From Clostridia bacterium (GTDB lineage: Bacteria > Bacillota > Clostridia > TANB77 > CAG-508), in assembly GCA_017404025.1 (NCBI GenBank), contig JAFRDD010000155.1, positions 1 to 32,255 on the forward strand: 32,255 nucleotides of DNA, given 5' to 3'. The notes below the pieces were generated by a model that had not been told where the DNA came from, made no database searches, and saw nothing but the letters and a program-made list of their open reading frames with translations. The first letter of the stretch is position 1. Each line of letters begins with the position of its first letter. Below, piece by piece: positions 17,257-26,275 of this stretch. Both the position numbers and the translations under genes were made by a program.

Positions 17257-17315
17257 TTTTCAAAAAGGACCGTCCCTGTTGAAAAATTTTCAAAAAGGAC
17301 CGTCCCCGTTGAAAA
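17257..17315 (-). repeat. GGGACGGTCC palindrome, direct pair plus degraded unit
   Basis: Two reverse-orientation units, 17257-17285 and 17287-17315, one base apart; the second has CCCCG in place of CCCTG. A decayed third piece (GTCCCCGATGAAGCCTGATGAAAA, seen in parts) follows to about 17342. The ATGAAAA ending also occurs at 26237-26243. Confidence 0.88.
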
Positions 17316-17358
17316 AAGTCCCCGATGAAGCCTGATGAAAAATTTTTTTGTTTGTTAA

Positions 17359-17387
17359 TTGATTTTACATTATATATATAGTAAAAT
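17359..17387 (+). promoter_or_regulatory. Candidate promoter of the Yip1-like gene
   Basis: TTGATT (17359-17364), a 17-bp spacer and TAAAAT (17382-17387). A second TATAAT occurs at 17407-17412 without a good -35. Both lie in very AT-rich DNA, so the call is weak. Confidence 0.35.
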
Positions 17388-17492
17388 GTTAAATAATAGG
17401 CATAGATATAATATTAAAGAGTAAAAATTTGAAAATATTGTGTTTTTCGTAAATTTAGTTGTAGCGAAATCAAGGAAGGAATGTGATTAAAT

Positions 17493-18179
17493 ATGGATGA
17501 AAATTCTAGCAATACAGAAAATTTAAAAAAAGAAACAGTTGAAACAGTTAATGATCTAAAAGAAACTATAAAAAGTGTTGATATAAAAAGAGACACAGTT
17601 GAAACAAAAGGATTTATTTCATATTTCTATACAAAACCATTAGAAACTATAAAAGAAATATCTGAGGAAAACTCAGGAAAATATTTTAAATATGCTATTA
17701 TAATTTTAGTTATTTGGAGTATAGCTGTTTTATTAACAAAATCAGGAATATTGTTTTTCAATATTAAATGGGAATTTGGTTATATATTTGGAGATTTTTT
17801 AAAGAACTCATTAGGGGTAATAAAATCTTTATTTGAGCCAATATTAAAAATAATAACAATGTCATTTATATTATTAATATTTAATAAAAATAGAAAAAAG
17901 AAACTTACATCAATTATATCTGCAGTAACAACTGCATATATTCCTGTTGCTATAGCAGAAGTTTCTAAGCTTTTAATATTAATTAGTAGTGACGTAACAA
18001 AAATAACCAACCCTTTTAGCAATTTGTGTAGTGCTATTACTATTATATTAACATATTTTGCTGCTAAAAATGTTTTAGAAATAGAAAAGCATTCTGATTT
18101 TATTAAAAAGTTTATATTAATTGAAGTATGTTATTATGGTATATACTTTGTATTAACATTTTTAGGAATATATATTTAA
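17493..18179 (+). CDS. Yip1-like multi-pass membrane protein
   Basis: 228 aa. Residues 1-50 are charged and hydrophilic. A FYTKPLETIKEI stretch follows, then about five membrane segments from residue 65 to the end. This layout (a cytosolic tail, a short amphipathic lead with a conserved Pro, then a helical bundle) fits the Yip1 family of bacterial membrane proteins; function unknown. AAGGAAGG upstream supports the start. It ends 30 bp before the oxidoreductase start and probably shares its transcript. Confidence 0.65.
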   Translation: MDENSSNTENLKKETVETVNDLKETIKSVDIKRDTVETKGFISYFYTKPLETIKEISEENSGKYFKYAIIILVIWSIAVLLTKSGILFFNIKWEFGYIFGDFLKNSLGVIKSLFEPILKIITMSFILLIFNKNRKKKLTSIISAVTTAYIPVAIAEVSKLLILISSDVTKITNPFSNLCSAITIILTYFAAKNVLEIEKHSDFIKKFILIEVCYYGIYFVLTFLGIYI

Positions 18180-18209
18180 AAACAAATGTTGTTAGATTCG
18201 GAGAATAAA

Positions 18210-19469
18210 ATGATTGATATATTAAATGAATGTAATTATTGTTTAAATTGTAAATTAAAACCATGTAGTAATAAAGGCTGCCCGCTTAACAATGATATAC
18301 CAACATTTATAAAATATGTAAAAGATGAGAATTATGAGCAAGCTTATAAAATATTAAGCAATACTACTGTGTTATCAGGAGTGTGTGGAAAAATATGTCC
18401 GCATACAAAACAATGTCAAGGAAGTTGCGTTCGTGGAATAAAAGGAAAGCCTGTGCAAATTGGTGAGTTAGAAGCATTAGTTTTTGAAAAAACAGTAAAA
18501 GATGAAAAGGCACTATATAATTGTTATAAAGATGAAATTAAAGAGACAAATAAAAAAGTGGCAATCATTGGCGGTGGACCTGCAGGTTTAACATGTGCAG
18601 CATTCCTTGCAAGAAATGGAGTAAAAGTTACAATATATGAAAAATATAATTATCTTGGAGGACTATTAATACATGGAATACCAGAGTTTAGACTTCCAAA
18701 AGATATTGTAGAATTAACTGTTAGTAATATTTTAAAATTAGGAATAAAAGTAGAGTATAATAAGGAACTTGGAAAAAATATATTTTTAAATGTTTTAGAA
18801 AACAATTATGATGCAATATTTTTATCTTATGGAGCTAATAATTCCTCAAAAATGAAAATACCAGGTGAAGAATTAGATGGCGTATATGGAGGAAATGAAC
18901 TTTTAGAATATAAATTACATCCAGATTATAAAGGAAAAAAAGTAGTTGTTATAGGTGGCGGAAATGTTGCTATGGATGTGTCAAGAACTATAAAGCGATT
19001 AGGAGCCAAAGAAGTTACTATTGTTTATAGAAGAGACAGAAAGCAGATGCCAGCTGAAGAAAAAGAAATTGAAGATGCTATATCAGAAGGAATTAATTTT
19101 TTATTAAAGAGTAATGTAGTTAAAATAAATGGACTTAAAAAAGTTGAAAGCATAGAAATTATAAAAACTGAGTTAATAAAAAAAGAAGGAGAAAGTAGAG
19201 AAGTTCCTGTAAATATTGAAAATAGTAATAATGTTTTAGATACAGATTTTGTTGTTATGGCGGTTGGATCAGAAGTAAGCAAAATAACTTACGATTTAGG
19301 ACTAGACTTAAATGAGTGGGGAAATGTAATTATTAATGATAAATGTCAGACATCAAATCCTAAAATATTTGCTGGAGGTGACTTGGCTGGAATAAAAGCA
19401 ACAGTTGCATTTGCTTCAAAATCTGGTAAAGAAGCAGCTAATAATATAATTCAGTTTTTATGCTCTTAG
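18210..19469 (+). CDS. GltD-like FAD/NAD(P)-dependent oxidoreductase
   Basis: 419 aa. Resembles the small subunit of glutamate synthase and related electron-transfer flavoproteins. The N-terminal Fe-S domain has Cys at 8, 11, 14, 19 and 24 (CNYCLNCKLKPC, then GCPLNNDIP) and a second set in GVCGKICPHTKQCQGSC. FAD binding: VAIIGGGPAGLTCAAFLA. NAD(P) binding: VVVIGGGNVAMDVSRT. FAD closing motif: KIFAGGDLAGIKATVAFASK. No gltB is near, so it may pair with another partner or act alone. An in-frame ATG at 18186 exists, but the ribosome binding site CGGAG (18200-18204) points to ATG 18210. Confidence 0.87.
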   Translation: MIDILNECNYCLNCKLKPCSNKGCPLNNDIPTFIKYVKDENYEQAYKILSNTTVLSGVCGKICPHTKQCQGSCVRGIKGKPVQIGELEALVFEKTVKDEKALYNCYKDEIKETNKKVAIIGGGPAGLTCAAFLARNGVKVTIYEKYNYLGGLLIHGIPEFRLPKDIVELTVSNILKLGIKVEYNKELGKNIFLNVLENNYDAIFLSYGANNSSKMKIPGEELDGVYGGNELLEYKLHPDYKGKKVVVIGGGNVAMDVSRTIKRLGAKEVTIVYRRDRKQMPAEEKEIEDAISEGINFLLKSNVVKINGLKKVESIEIIKTELIKKEGESREVPVNIENSNNVLDTDFVVMAVGSEVSKITYDLGLDLNEWGNVIINDKCQTSNPKIFAGGDLAGIKATVAFASKSGKEAANNIIQFLCS

Positions 19470-19471
19470 TG

Positions 19472-19500
19472 ATGATTTTGGGGACACGTCACAAAATCAT
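19472..19500 (+). repeat. Hairpin with GGGACACGTC loop
   Basis: ATGATTTTG (19472-19480) and CAAAATCAT (19492-19500) are perfect inverted arms around GGGACACGTCA. The GGGAC start and gene-end position echo the GGGACGGTCC palindromes, but arms and core differ. Seen once here. Confidence 0.7.
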
Positions 19501-19519
19501 TAATAAAGGATAAAATAGA

Positions 19520-19566
19520 AAAAAGTTGAAGTGGAAAACTTTTAAAGTATTCCACCTCAACTTTTG
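19520..19566. terminator. Bidirectional terminator between convergent genes
   Basis: AAAAAGTTGAAGTGGAA and TTCCACCTCAACTTTT form a long stem with one mismatch around a short loop, with A-run and T-run flanks. It serves the oxidoreductase (plus) and the HExxH gene (minus). Confidence 0.8.
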
Positions 19567-19583
19567 ACTTTCAGCCTTTTTAT

Positions 19584-20702
19584 TTAACTATTATTTTCTC
19601 TTTTGGTTTCTTTATTATTAGATCCAATTAATTTACTAAAGAAATTTTTTATACTATTTAATATTTCTATAAATTTATGTTTTTTAACAACTGCAGGTAA
19701 TTCTGCGTTTGTAAATGTACCGTTTTCTATAGAAATATATAATTTTTCTAAATCATCCATTTTGTTTATATAATATTCATCATAATATGTGTAATACTCT
19801 GTAATACCAATGTAAGACCTGAAATTATGTAATTTTCTTCTATAATTTTCAACTTGTTCTAAATTAGATATTCTTTTAAATTCATTGTCAAAATAACTAG
19901 ATATAATAAGATTTTGTGTTTTCATAAACACTATAGTTATTTCGTCTTTTAATTCATCAATTTTTTTTCTATAATTAGAAAGAGTTTTATTATTATCATT
20001 AGTATCAAATATTTTATTGTTTAGAACAATTATTTCCTCTTCTTTATGTAAAATGTCATCAATAGAATTTTGTATTGTTACATATGCTTTTAAAGAAGTT
20101 AAGTTTGATAGAGTCTTTTTAAAGTTATTATTGCTATTTATTGTGCTTTCAAATAAAATGTCCTCTCCAACAAGAAAGGCTAATTGATTTACTAAAGCAC
20201 ATTCTAACGGATAATAAGATGGGCTATTAGTTTCAAAATTAATTCCAAAGTATTTAACATACTCTTTTTGTATACCAATTATTTTTGAGGACATAAGTTG
20301 AACTGCTGCCTCATTTATGCCTAGTCCATATATATGCATCCCATTATATTCTGAAAGCCCCATTCTAACTAAAGTATTTTTTTTATCTTTGACTTCTTGC
20401 AAATAATGAATACATTCATGTATTGCAAATTCTTCTATGTCATTTAAATCAATTTTATCATTGAAATATATAGAAGTATTTTTATGATAATAATTCGCTT
20501 CTGCCATTCCTTCAGGCATTTTTGCCATATACATTTTTAATTTACACAATTTTACGAATAAATCTGCTTGATTAAAATTATATTCTGGAAAAGTTATACA
20601 TATTTTTTCAGATATGCTTTTCGCAAGAGCTGTAACAGTTGCAGAACTTAACTCTTTTGTTATTTCTATACCTTCTTTTTTTAAATCAGATCTTATACTC
20701 AT
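19584..20702 (-). CDS. Uncharacterised protein with HExxH metallopeptidase motif
   Basis: 372 aa. No family name recognised. H95-E96-C97-I98-H99 (IHECIHYLQE) is a zinc-protease HExxH motif. E131 in LGINEAAVQLMSS, 32 residues after the second His, could be the third zinc ligand, giving a gluzincin-like pattern. The preceding strand (NTSIYFNDKI) is where such enzymes have an edge strand. Residues 195-330 are helical and charged; the C-terminus has an amphipathic stretch (KFIEILNSIKNFFSKLIG) and a polar tail. No signal peptide or clear membrane segment, so it is probably cytosolic. Ribosome binding site AAAGGAG precedes the ATG at 20702. It has its own promoter and terminator. Confidence 0.7.
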   Translation of the reverse strand: MSIRSDLKKEGIEITKELSSATVTALAKSISEKICITFPEYNFNQADLFVKLCKLKMYMAKMPEGMAEANYYHKNTSIYFNDKIDLNDIEEFAIHECIHYLQEVKDKKNTLVRMGLSEYNGMHIYGLGINEAAVQLMSSKIIGIQKEYVKYFGINFETNSPSYYPLECALVNQLAFLVGEDILFESTINSNNNFKKTLSNLTSLKAYVTIQNSIDDILHKEEEIIVLNNKIFDTNDNNKTLSNYRKKIDELKDEITIVFMKTQNLIISSYFDNEFKRISNLEQVENYRRKLHNFRSYIGITEYYTYYDEYYINKMDDLEKLYISIENGTFTNAELPAVVKKHKFIEILNSIKNFFSKLIGSNNKETKRENNS

Positions 20703-20737
20703 TTGTTTCTCCTTTGTTTTTGTCTTTATAATATTAT

Positions 20738-20766
20738 ACTATATTATAAACAAAACTGTATGTCAG
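20738..20766 (-). promoter_or_regulatory. Candidate promoter of the HExxH gene
   Basis: Read on the minus strand: CTGACA (20766-20761), a 17-bp spacer and TATAGT (20743-20738), 36 bp before the ATG. Overlapping TATAAT-like runs make the exact -10 uncertain. Confidence 0.45.
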
Positions 20767-20799
20767 TAATATTAAATATATGTTACAATTATATTACAA

Positions 20800-20824
20800 A
20801 AATGCGGTATTAGATACCGCATTT
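20800..20824 (-). terminator. leuS terminator
   Basis: AAATGCGGTAT (20800-20810) pairs perfectly with ATACCGCATTT (20814-20824) around a 3-nt loop. On the minus strand it begins at the leuS stop codon and ends in TTTTTG. Confidence 0.88.
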
Positions 20825-23216
20825 ATTTTATAACAATATTATAAATTTTATTTTTAATATATATTTCTTTTACAATAGTTTTTCCTTCCAATTTATCTAC
20901 AATTGCATTGTGAACTTTTTCCTTAACTGAAGATTCTTCTTCATCTACTGTAATTTGTATAGTTCCTTTTAGTTTTCCATTAAATTGAATTGGAAGTGTT
21001 ATTTCATCATTTTGGGTTTTAGCTTCATCAAATGTAGGCCAAGGTTCATAAGCTATTGTCTTATTATGACCAAGAAATACATTCCATAACTCCTCTGTAA
21101 TATGAGGTGCAATAGGGTTTAATAATTTTAAGAATCCTTCTGCATATTCTTTAGGAAAAACATCTTCTTTATTAACAGTATTTACAAAAATCATCATTTG
21201 AGAAATAGCTGTATTAAAGCCCATTTGTTCATAATCATTAGTTACTTTTTTCACTGTATAATGATATGCTTTTTCTAAGTTTTTATTTTCTGCATCTTGT
21301 ATTTTATTTGATTCGGCATATAATCTCCAAACTCTGTCTAAGAATTTTTTAGAACCTTCAATACCATTAGGATCCCAAGGTTTTGCAGCATCTATAGGTC
21401 CCATAAACATTTCATATACTCTTAATGAGTCGGCTCCATATTCTTTTACCATATCATCAGGATTTATAACATTTCCTTTTGATTTGCTCATTTTTTCTCC
21501 ATTTGGTCCAAGTATCATTCCTTGGTGACGAAGTTTTGCAAATGGTTCTTTCACTGGAGATAATCCTTTATTATATAAATAATTATTCCAAAATCTAGAG
21601 TATAATAAATGTCCAACAGCATGTTCTGGTCCACCCATATATAAGTCAACTGGTAACCAATGTTTTAATAATTCCTGATTTGCAAATTCGTTATCATTTT
21701 TTGAATCAATGTATCTTAAGAAATACCAACTTGATGCAGCAGAACCAGGCATTGTACTAGTTTCACGCTTTGCTGGTTTGCTATCAAATGTTGTATTTAC
21801 CCAGTCTGTTGCTTTTTCTAAAGGTGAAGCCCCAGTTTTTGAAGGACTATAGTCTTCGAGTTCTGGTAAAACAAGAGGTAATTCTTTATCTGCCAAAACT
21901 TTCATTTCACCGTCAACATAAACAATTGGAATTGGTTCGCCCCAATAACGTTGACGAGCAAATATCCATTCACGTAGTTTATAATTAATTTTTTTGTGAC
22001 CAATATTTTTTTCTTCTAGCCATTGTATCATTTTGTCTATACCATCTTGTTTGTTTAATCCGTTTAAGAAATCTGAATTTATATGATTTCCATCTCCTAT
22101 AAATGCTTCTTTAGAAACATCTCCACCTTCTAGTACTGGAATTATTTCTATACCAAATTTTTTTGCAAATTCATAATCTCTTTCATCATGTGCTGGAACT
22201 GCCATAATTGCACCTGTTCCATATGTTGCTAAAACATAGTCAGAAATCCAAATAGGAATTTTTTTGTTATTTACAGGATTGATTGCGAAACTTCCTGTAA
22301 ATACACCTGTTTTTTCCTTGTTTAATTCAGTTCTTTCTAGGTCTGATTTAGAAGCAGCTTTTGCTATATATTCTTCAACTTCTGCTTTTTTATTAGGAGT
22401 TGTTATTTTAGAAACAAGCTCATGCTCTGGAGCTAAAACACAATAGGTAGCACCAAATAAAGTGTCCGGTCTAGTAGTAAAAACAGTAAATTTTGAATTA
22501 TCAAATCCGTCAACTTCAAAATCAACTTCTGCACCAACTGATTTTCCAATCCAATTTCTTTGGATTTCTTTAGTTGATTCTGGCCAGTCTAATTCTTCTA
22601 ATCCATCAAGTAAAATTTCTGCATATTTTGGAATATCTAAAACCCATTGTTTCATATTTTTACGAACAACAGGGAACCCACCTCTTTCACTTTTTCCATT
22701 TATTACTTCATCATTGGCTAAAACGGTTCCTAGTTCTTCGCACCAGTTAACAGGCATATCTATTAATTTTGCTAGACCATCTTCATATAATTTCTTAAAA
22801 ATCCATTGTGTCCATTTATAATAATCAGGTTCACAAGTTGAGATTTCTTTGTCCCAATCAAATGAAAATCCTAGCATTTTTAATTGCCTTTTAAAAACAG
22901 CTATGTTTTCATTTGTGAATTTTGCTGGATGGTTTCCAGTTTTTATTGCATATTGTTCTGCTGGAAGTCCAAAAGCGTCCCATCCCATAGGATGTAGAAC
23001 ATTATATCCTTGCATTCTCCTCATTCTTGACATTATATCTGTTGCAGTATATCCTTCTGGATGTCCGACATGCAATCCTTGACCAGATGGGTAAGGAAAC
23101 ATGTCTAATGCATAGAATTTAGGTTTTGAGAAATCCCATACATCTGTATAAAATGTTTTATTATCATCCCAATATTTTTGCCATTTTTCTTCTATTTCTT
23201 TAAAGTTATAGCTCAT
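20823..23216 (-). CDS. leuS: Leucyl-tRNA synthetase
   Basis: 797 aa class I synthetase that charges tRNA-Leu with leucine. HVGH at 49-52 ([12 protein letters not shown]) is the HIGH motif and KMSKS at 575-579 is the second signature. The editing domain lies between about 220 and 420, with [12 protein letters not shown] (T-rich editing site) and a [15 protein letters not shown] region where the Asp controls editing. The C-terminal anticodon-binding domain is complete. Ribosome binding site AAGGGAGA. No T-box leader is visible: only about 85 bp separate the start codon from the palindromic repeat. Confidence 0.97.
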   Translation of the reverse strand: MSYNFKEIEEKWQKYWDDNKTFYTDVWDFSKPKFYALDMFPYPSGQGLHVGHPEGYTATDIMSRMRRMQGYNVLHPMGWDAFGLPAEQYAIKTGNHPAKFTNENIAVFKRQLKMLGFSFDWDKEISTCEPDYYKWTQWIFKKLYEDGLAKLIDMPVNWCEELGTVLANDEVINGKSERGGFPVVRKNMKQWVLDIPKYAEILLDGLEELDWPESTKEIQRNWIGKSVGAEVDFEVDGFDNSKFTVFTTRPDTLFGATYCVLAPEHELVSKITTPNKKAEVEEYIAKAASKSDLERTELNKEKTGVFTGSFAINPVNNKKIPIWISDYVLATYGTGAIMAVPAHDERDYEFAKKFGIEIIPVLEGGDVSKEAFIGDGNHINSDFLNGLNKQDGIDKMIQWLEEKNIGHKKINYKLREWIFARQRYWGEPIPIVYVDGEMKVLADKELPLVLPELEDYSPSKTGASPLEKATDWVNTTFDSKPAKRETSTMPGSAASSWYFLRYIDSKNDNEFANQELLKHWLPVDLYMGGPEHAVGHLLYSRFWNNYLYNKGLSPVKEPFAKLRHQGMILGPNGEKMSKSKGNVINPDDMVKEYGADSLRVYEMFMGPIDAAKPWDPNGIEGSKKFLDRVWRLYAESNKIQDAENKNLEKAYHYTVKKVTNDYEQMGFNTAISQMMIFVNTVNKEDVFPKEYAEGFLKLLNPIAPHITEELWNVFLGHNKTIAYEPWPTFDEAKTQNDEITLPIQFNGKLKGTIQITVDEEESSVKEKVHNAIVDKLEGKTIVKEIYIKNKIYNIVIK

Positions 23217-23300
23217 AATTAAAATCTCCCTTCAGTATGAATATAAACTGGCAATATTATATACTAAAAACATTTATAAATCAATAAAAAATAATTAATT

Positions 23301-23358
23301 TTTTCAACAGGGACGGTCCTTTTTGAAAATTTTCAAAAAGGACCGTCCCTGTTGAAAA
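23301..23358. repeat. Perfect 58-bp palindrome (two GGGACGGTCC units head to head)
   Basis: Unit 23301-23329 is followed with no spacer by its exact reverse complement 23330-23358. It lies between the divergent genes leuS and the HD protein, so it is not at a transcript end. Confidence 0.93.
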
Positions 23359-23372
23359 TATTTTTAATATAC

Positions 23373-23401
23373 TTGAAATAGATAAATAAAAATGATAGAA
23401 T
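23373..23401 (+). promoter_or_regulatory. Promoter of the HD-topB genes
   Basis: TTGAAA (23373-23378), a 17-bp spacer and TAGAAT (23396-23401). The ATG at 23423 is 22 bp beyond, so the transcript would have a very short leader. Confidence 0.5.
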
Positions 23402-23422
23402 TTGTACTAGAGGTGAAATGTG

Positions 23423-24193
23423 ATGATAGACATAGTAAAAGCAAAACAAGCTTTTAGTGAATATGTAAGAAATTATAATCCAGAAGATTTGCAAATAAAG
23501 TTAAAAATATCTCATATTGAAAGAGTATCTAAAATTGCGCGAGATTTAGCTAAAAATTTACAGTTAGATGAAGAAGATATAAAACTTGCAGAATTAATTG
23601 GATTATTACATGATATAGGGAGATTTGAACAAATAAGGTTATATCATACATTTGTAGATAGAAAAAGCATTAATCATGGTGAATTTGGTGTGAAATTATT
23701 ATTCGAAGATAATTTAATTAGAAATTTTATAGAAGATTCACAATATGATAATATTATAAAAAATGCAATTTTGAACCATAATAGAGCAAAAATAGAAGAT
23801 GGACTAAATGAAAGGGAAATGCTCCATGCAAAAATTGTAAGAGATAGTGATAAAACTGATATTTTGTATATATTAACATTTGATAAAACTAAAACATGTT
23901 ATGGAGTTGAAGATTTCACAGATCAAAAGTTTACTAATGAAGTTTTTAGAGGATTTATGGAAGACAAAACTATAAATTATGCGAATATAGAAAACGAAGC
24001 GGATATATTAATTGCACATTTTGCTTATATATTTGATTTTAATTTTGAGTATGGATTAAACATTGTAAAGAATAAAGAATATTTAGAAAAAATTTATAAT
24101 AGATATGAATTTAAAAATAAAGAAACAGCAGATATGTATAAGAATATATATGAAGAAGCTAAAAAATATATTGAAGACAAATTAAAAAATTAA
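23423..24193 (+). CDS. HD-domain phosphohydrolase
   Basis: 256 aa. Metal-dependent phosphohydrolase of the HD superfamily; the substrate is unknown, though such proteins often cut nucleotides or cyclic dinucleotides. Likely metal ligands: H31 (SHIERV), H63-D64 (LLHDIGRFEQ), H85 (INHGEFG), His in ILNHNRAK and Asp in RDSDKTD. The N-terminal helix pair and long C-terminal charged helix fit single-domain members. A GTG at 23420 opens the frame, but ATG 23423 has better spacing from AGAGGTGA. It ends 15 bp before the topoisomerase gene, suggesting one operon. Confidence 0.85.
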   Translation: MIDIVKAKQAFSEYVRNYNPEDLQIKLKISHIERVSKIARDLAKNLQLDEEDIKLAELIGLLHDIGRFEQIRLYHTFVDRKSINHGEFGVKLLFEDNLIRNFIEDSQYDNIIKNAILNHNRAKIEDGLNEREMLHAKIVRDSDKTDILYILTFDKTKTCYGVEDFTDQKFTNEVFRGFMEDKTINYANIENEADILIAHFAYIFDFNFEYGLNIVKNKEYLEKIYNRYEFKNKETADMYKNIYEEAKKYIEDKLKN

Positions 24194-24208
24194 TAAAGGA
24201 TGCACAAA

Positions 24209-26164
24209 ATGGAAAAAAAATTATTGATTACAGAAAAACCATCAGTAGCAATGGAATTTGCAAAAGCACTTAAAATTAATACAAATAGAAAAAATGGTTA
24301 TTTAGAATCAGATGAATGGATAATAACTTGGTGTGTAGGACACTTAGTAACAATGAGTTATCCTGAAAAATATGATGATAAATTGAAATTTTGGAGATTA
24401 GATACTTTACCTTTTATTCCAGAAGAATGGAAATATGAGGTTATTCCTGCTGTGCAAAATCAATTTAATATTGTACAAAGTTTATTACAAAGAGTTGATG
24501 TAAAAGAGATCTATAATGCAGGAGACTCTGGACGTGAAGGGGAGTATATTCAAAGGTTGGTTTTTATGATGGCAAATCCTAATCCAAATGCCAAAATGAA
24601 ACGTGTTTGGATAGATTCACAGACAGAAGAAGAAATTTTAAGAGGAATTAGAGAAGCAAAAGATTTGTCTGAATATAATAGTTTATCAGATAGTGCATAT
24701 TTAAGAGCTAAAGAAGATTATTTAATAGGAATAAATTTTTCAAGATTACTTTCAATTATTTATGGAAGAAGATTGGCTAGTAAAATAAATGAAGATAAGG
24801 CTTCGATTTCTGTTGGACGTGTTATGACTTGTGTTTTAGGGATGATAGTAAGTCGTGAAAGAGAAATAAGAAATTTTGTTAAAACTAAATATTATAAAGT
24901 AATTGGTGAATTTGGCGATGAAAAATCTTCATTTAAGGCAGAATGGAAAGTAAATGAAAAATCTGTATTATTTGAATCTCCAAAGCTATATAATGAAGCT
25001 GGCTTAAAAAAAGAAGATGATGCAAAAGAGTTTATTGAAAGTTTAGCTGGTAAAAAAGCTATTATAACTGAGTTAAAAAAATCAAAACAAAAAGAAAATG
25101 CACCTCTTTTGTTCAATTTAGCAGAAATTCAAAATCAATGTACGAAACTGTTTAAAATTAAGCCAGATGAAACACTGGAATGTATACAAAATTTGTATGA
25201 AAAGAAATTAGTTACATATCCAAGAACAGATGCAAGGGTTTTATCAACTGCAGTAGCAAAAGAAATTTCAAAAAATTTAAATGGATTAGCAAAAAATTTT
25301 CAAGATGAAGAAGTTCAAGGATATATAAAAAAAATGGTTGATGAAAAGTATCCTACAAATAATTTAGTTAAAACAAAGTATGTGAATGATAGTAAAATTA
25401 CTGACCATTATGCAATTATTCCTACAGGACAAGGATTTGAAAATTATAGTCAATTGCCAGATTTACACAAGAAAATTTACAAAGTAATAGTAAAAAGGTT
25501 TTTAGCTATTTTTTATCCACCAGCAGAATTTAATAAGGTTCAGGTTACTGTAAATATTGAAAATGAAACTTTTTATGCTAGTGGAAAGGTTTGTGTAAAA
25601 GAAGGATATTTAGAAATATTAAGACCAGTTAATAAAAAACAAGAACAAGAATCCACAGAAAATGAACAAAATGTGGATAAAGATCAGGAAAACACAAATT
25701 TAGATATTTTGAAAAATTTGAAAAAGGGACAAGAAATTGAAGTTAATAATTTTGAAATAAAAGATGCTGAAACTTCGCCACCTTCCAGATATAATTCTGG
25801 TTCAATTATTTTGGCAATGGAAAATGCAGGAAAATTAATAGAAGACGAAGAATTAAGGGAACAGATAAAAGGTGCAGGAATAGGAACTTCTGCTACTCGT
25901 GCAGAAATTATGAAAAAATTAGAAAAAATAAAGTATATAGAAATAAATTCAAAGACCCAAATAATAACACCAACACTAAAAGGTGAAACAATTTACGATA
26001 TAGTATATATGTCTATGCCAGATATGCTAAATCCTAAATTAACAGCGAGCTGGGAAAAAGGGTTAGATATGGTTGCTAAAGAAGAGATAAAGCCAGAAGT
26101 TTTTATGGGAAAACTTGAAAAGTATATTCATTCTAAAATTGACAAATTAGTTGTTAAGATGTAA
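24209..26164 (+). CDS. topB: Type IA DNA topoisomerase (TopB-like)
   Basis: 651 aa. Relaxes or decatenates DNA by cutting one strand through a tyrosine link. N-terminal TOPRIM: LLITEKPSVAMEFAKAL with the catalytic Glu, then NAGDSGREGEYIQRLV. Catalytic Tyr337 lies in TYPRTDAR. Further typical runs: DSAYLRAKEDYLIGINFSR, SVGRVMTCVLGMIV, RYNSGSIILAMENAG, KGAGIGTSATRAEI and LNPKLTASWEKGLD. The TOPRIM acidic motif is DSGREGE where most topoisomerase III enzymes have DxDREGE; this Gly version is also known from the element-borne TopB branch. ATG 24209 is chosen over 24200 because AAAGGA sits at proper distance only from the former. No C-terminal zinc fingers. Confidence 0.9.
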   Translation: MEKKLLITEKPSVAMEFAKALKINTNRKNGYLESDEWIITWCVGHLVTMSYPEKYDDKLKFWRLDTLPFIPEEWKYEVIPAVQNQFNIVQSLLQRVDVKEIYNAGDSGREGEYIQRLVFMMANPNPNAKMKRVWIDSQTEEEILRGIREAKDLSEYNSLSDSAYLRAKEDYLIGINFSRLLSIIYGRRLASKINEDKASISVGRVMTCVLGMIVSREREIRNFVKTKYYKVIGEFGDEKSSFKAEWKVNEKSVLFESPKLYNEAGLKKEDDAKEFIESLAGKKAIITELKKSKQKENAPLLFNLAEIQNQCTKLFKIKPDETLECIQNLYEKKLVTYPRTDARVLSTAVAKEISKNLNGLAKNFQDEEVQGYIKKMVDEKYPTNNLVKTKYVNDSKITDHYAIIPTGQGFENYSQLPDLHKKIYKVIVKRFLAIFYPPAEFNKVQVTVNIENETFYASGKVCVKEGYLEILRPVNKKQEQESTENEQNVDKDQENTNLDILKNLKKGQEIEVNNFEIKDAETSPPSRYNSGSIILAMENAGKLIEDEELREQIKGAGIGTSATRAEIMKKLEKIKYIEINSKTQIITPTLKGETIYDIVYMSMPDMLNPKLTASWEKGLDMVAKEEIKPEVFMGKLEKYIHSKIDKLVVKM

Positions 26165-26174
26165 TTTTTAAAAA

Positions 26175-26243
26175 TTTTCAAGGGGGACGGTCCTTTTTGA
26201 AAAAAATACGAAAATTTTCAAAAAGGACCGTCCCTGATGAAAA
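26175..26243. repeat. GGGACGGTCC palindrome, inverted pair
   Basis: A forward unit at 26175-26203 (AAGGGGGACGG variant) and a reverse unit at 26215-26243 (ends CTGATGAAAA), separated by 11 bp. They lie between the topB stop and the mfd ribosome binding site. The duplicated CTGATGAAA at 26234-26252 suggests wear at the right edge. Confidence 0.88.
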
Positions 26244-26275
26244 TCTGATGAAAGTATAAAAAAGGAGCAGATTGA

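Noticed and set aside
23217..23300. T-box leader for leuS
   Set aside because: Too short and lacks the conserved T-box sequence and an antiterminator stem.
23301..23358. Rho-independent terminator
   Set aside because: Located between divergent genes, so neither transcript ends there.
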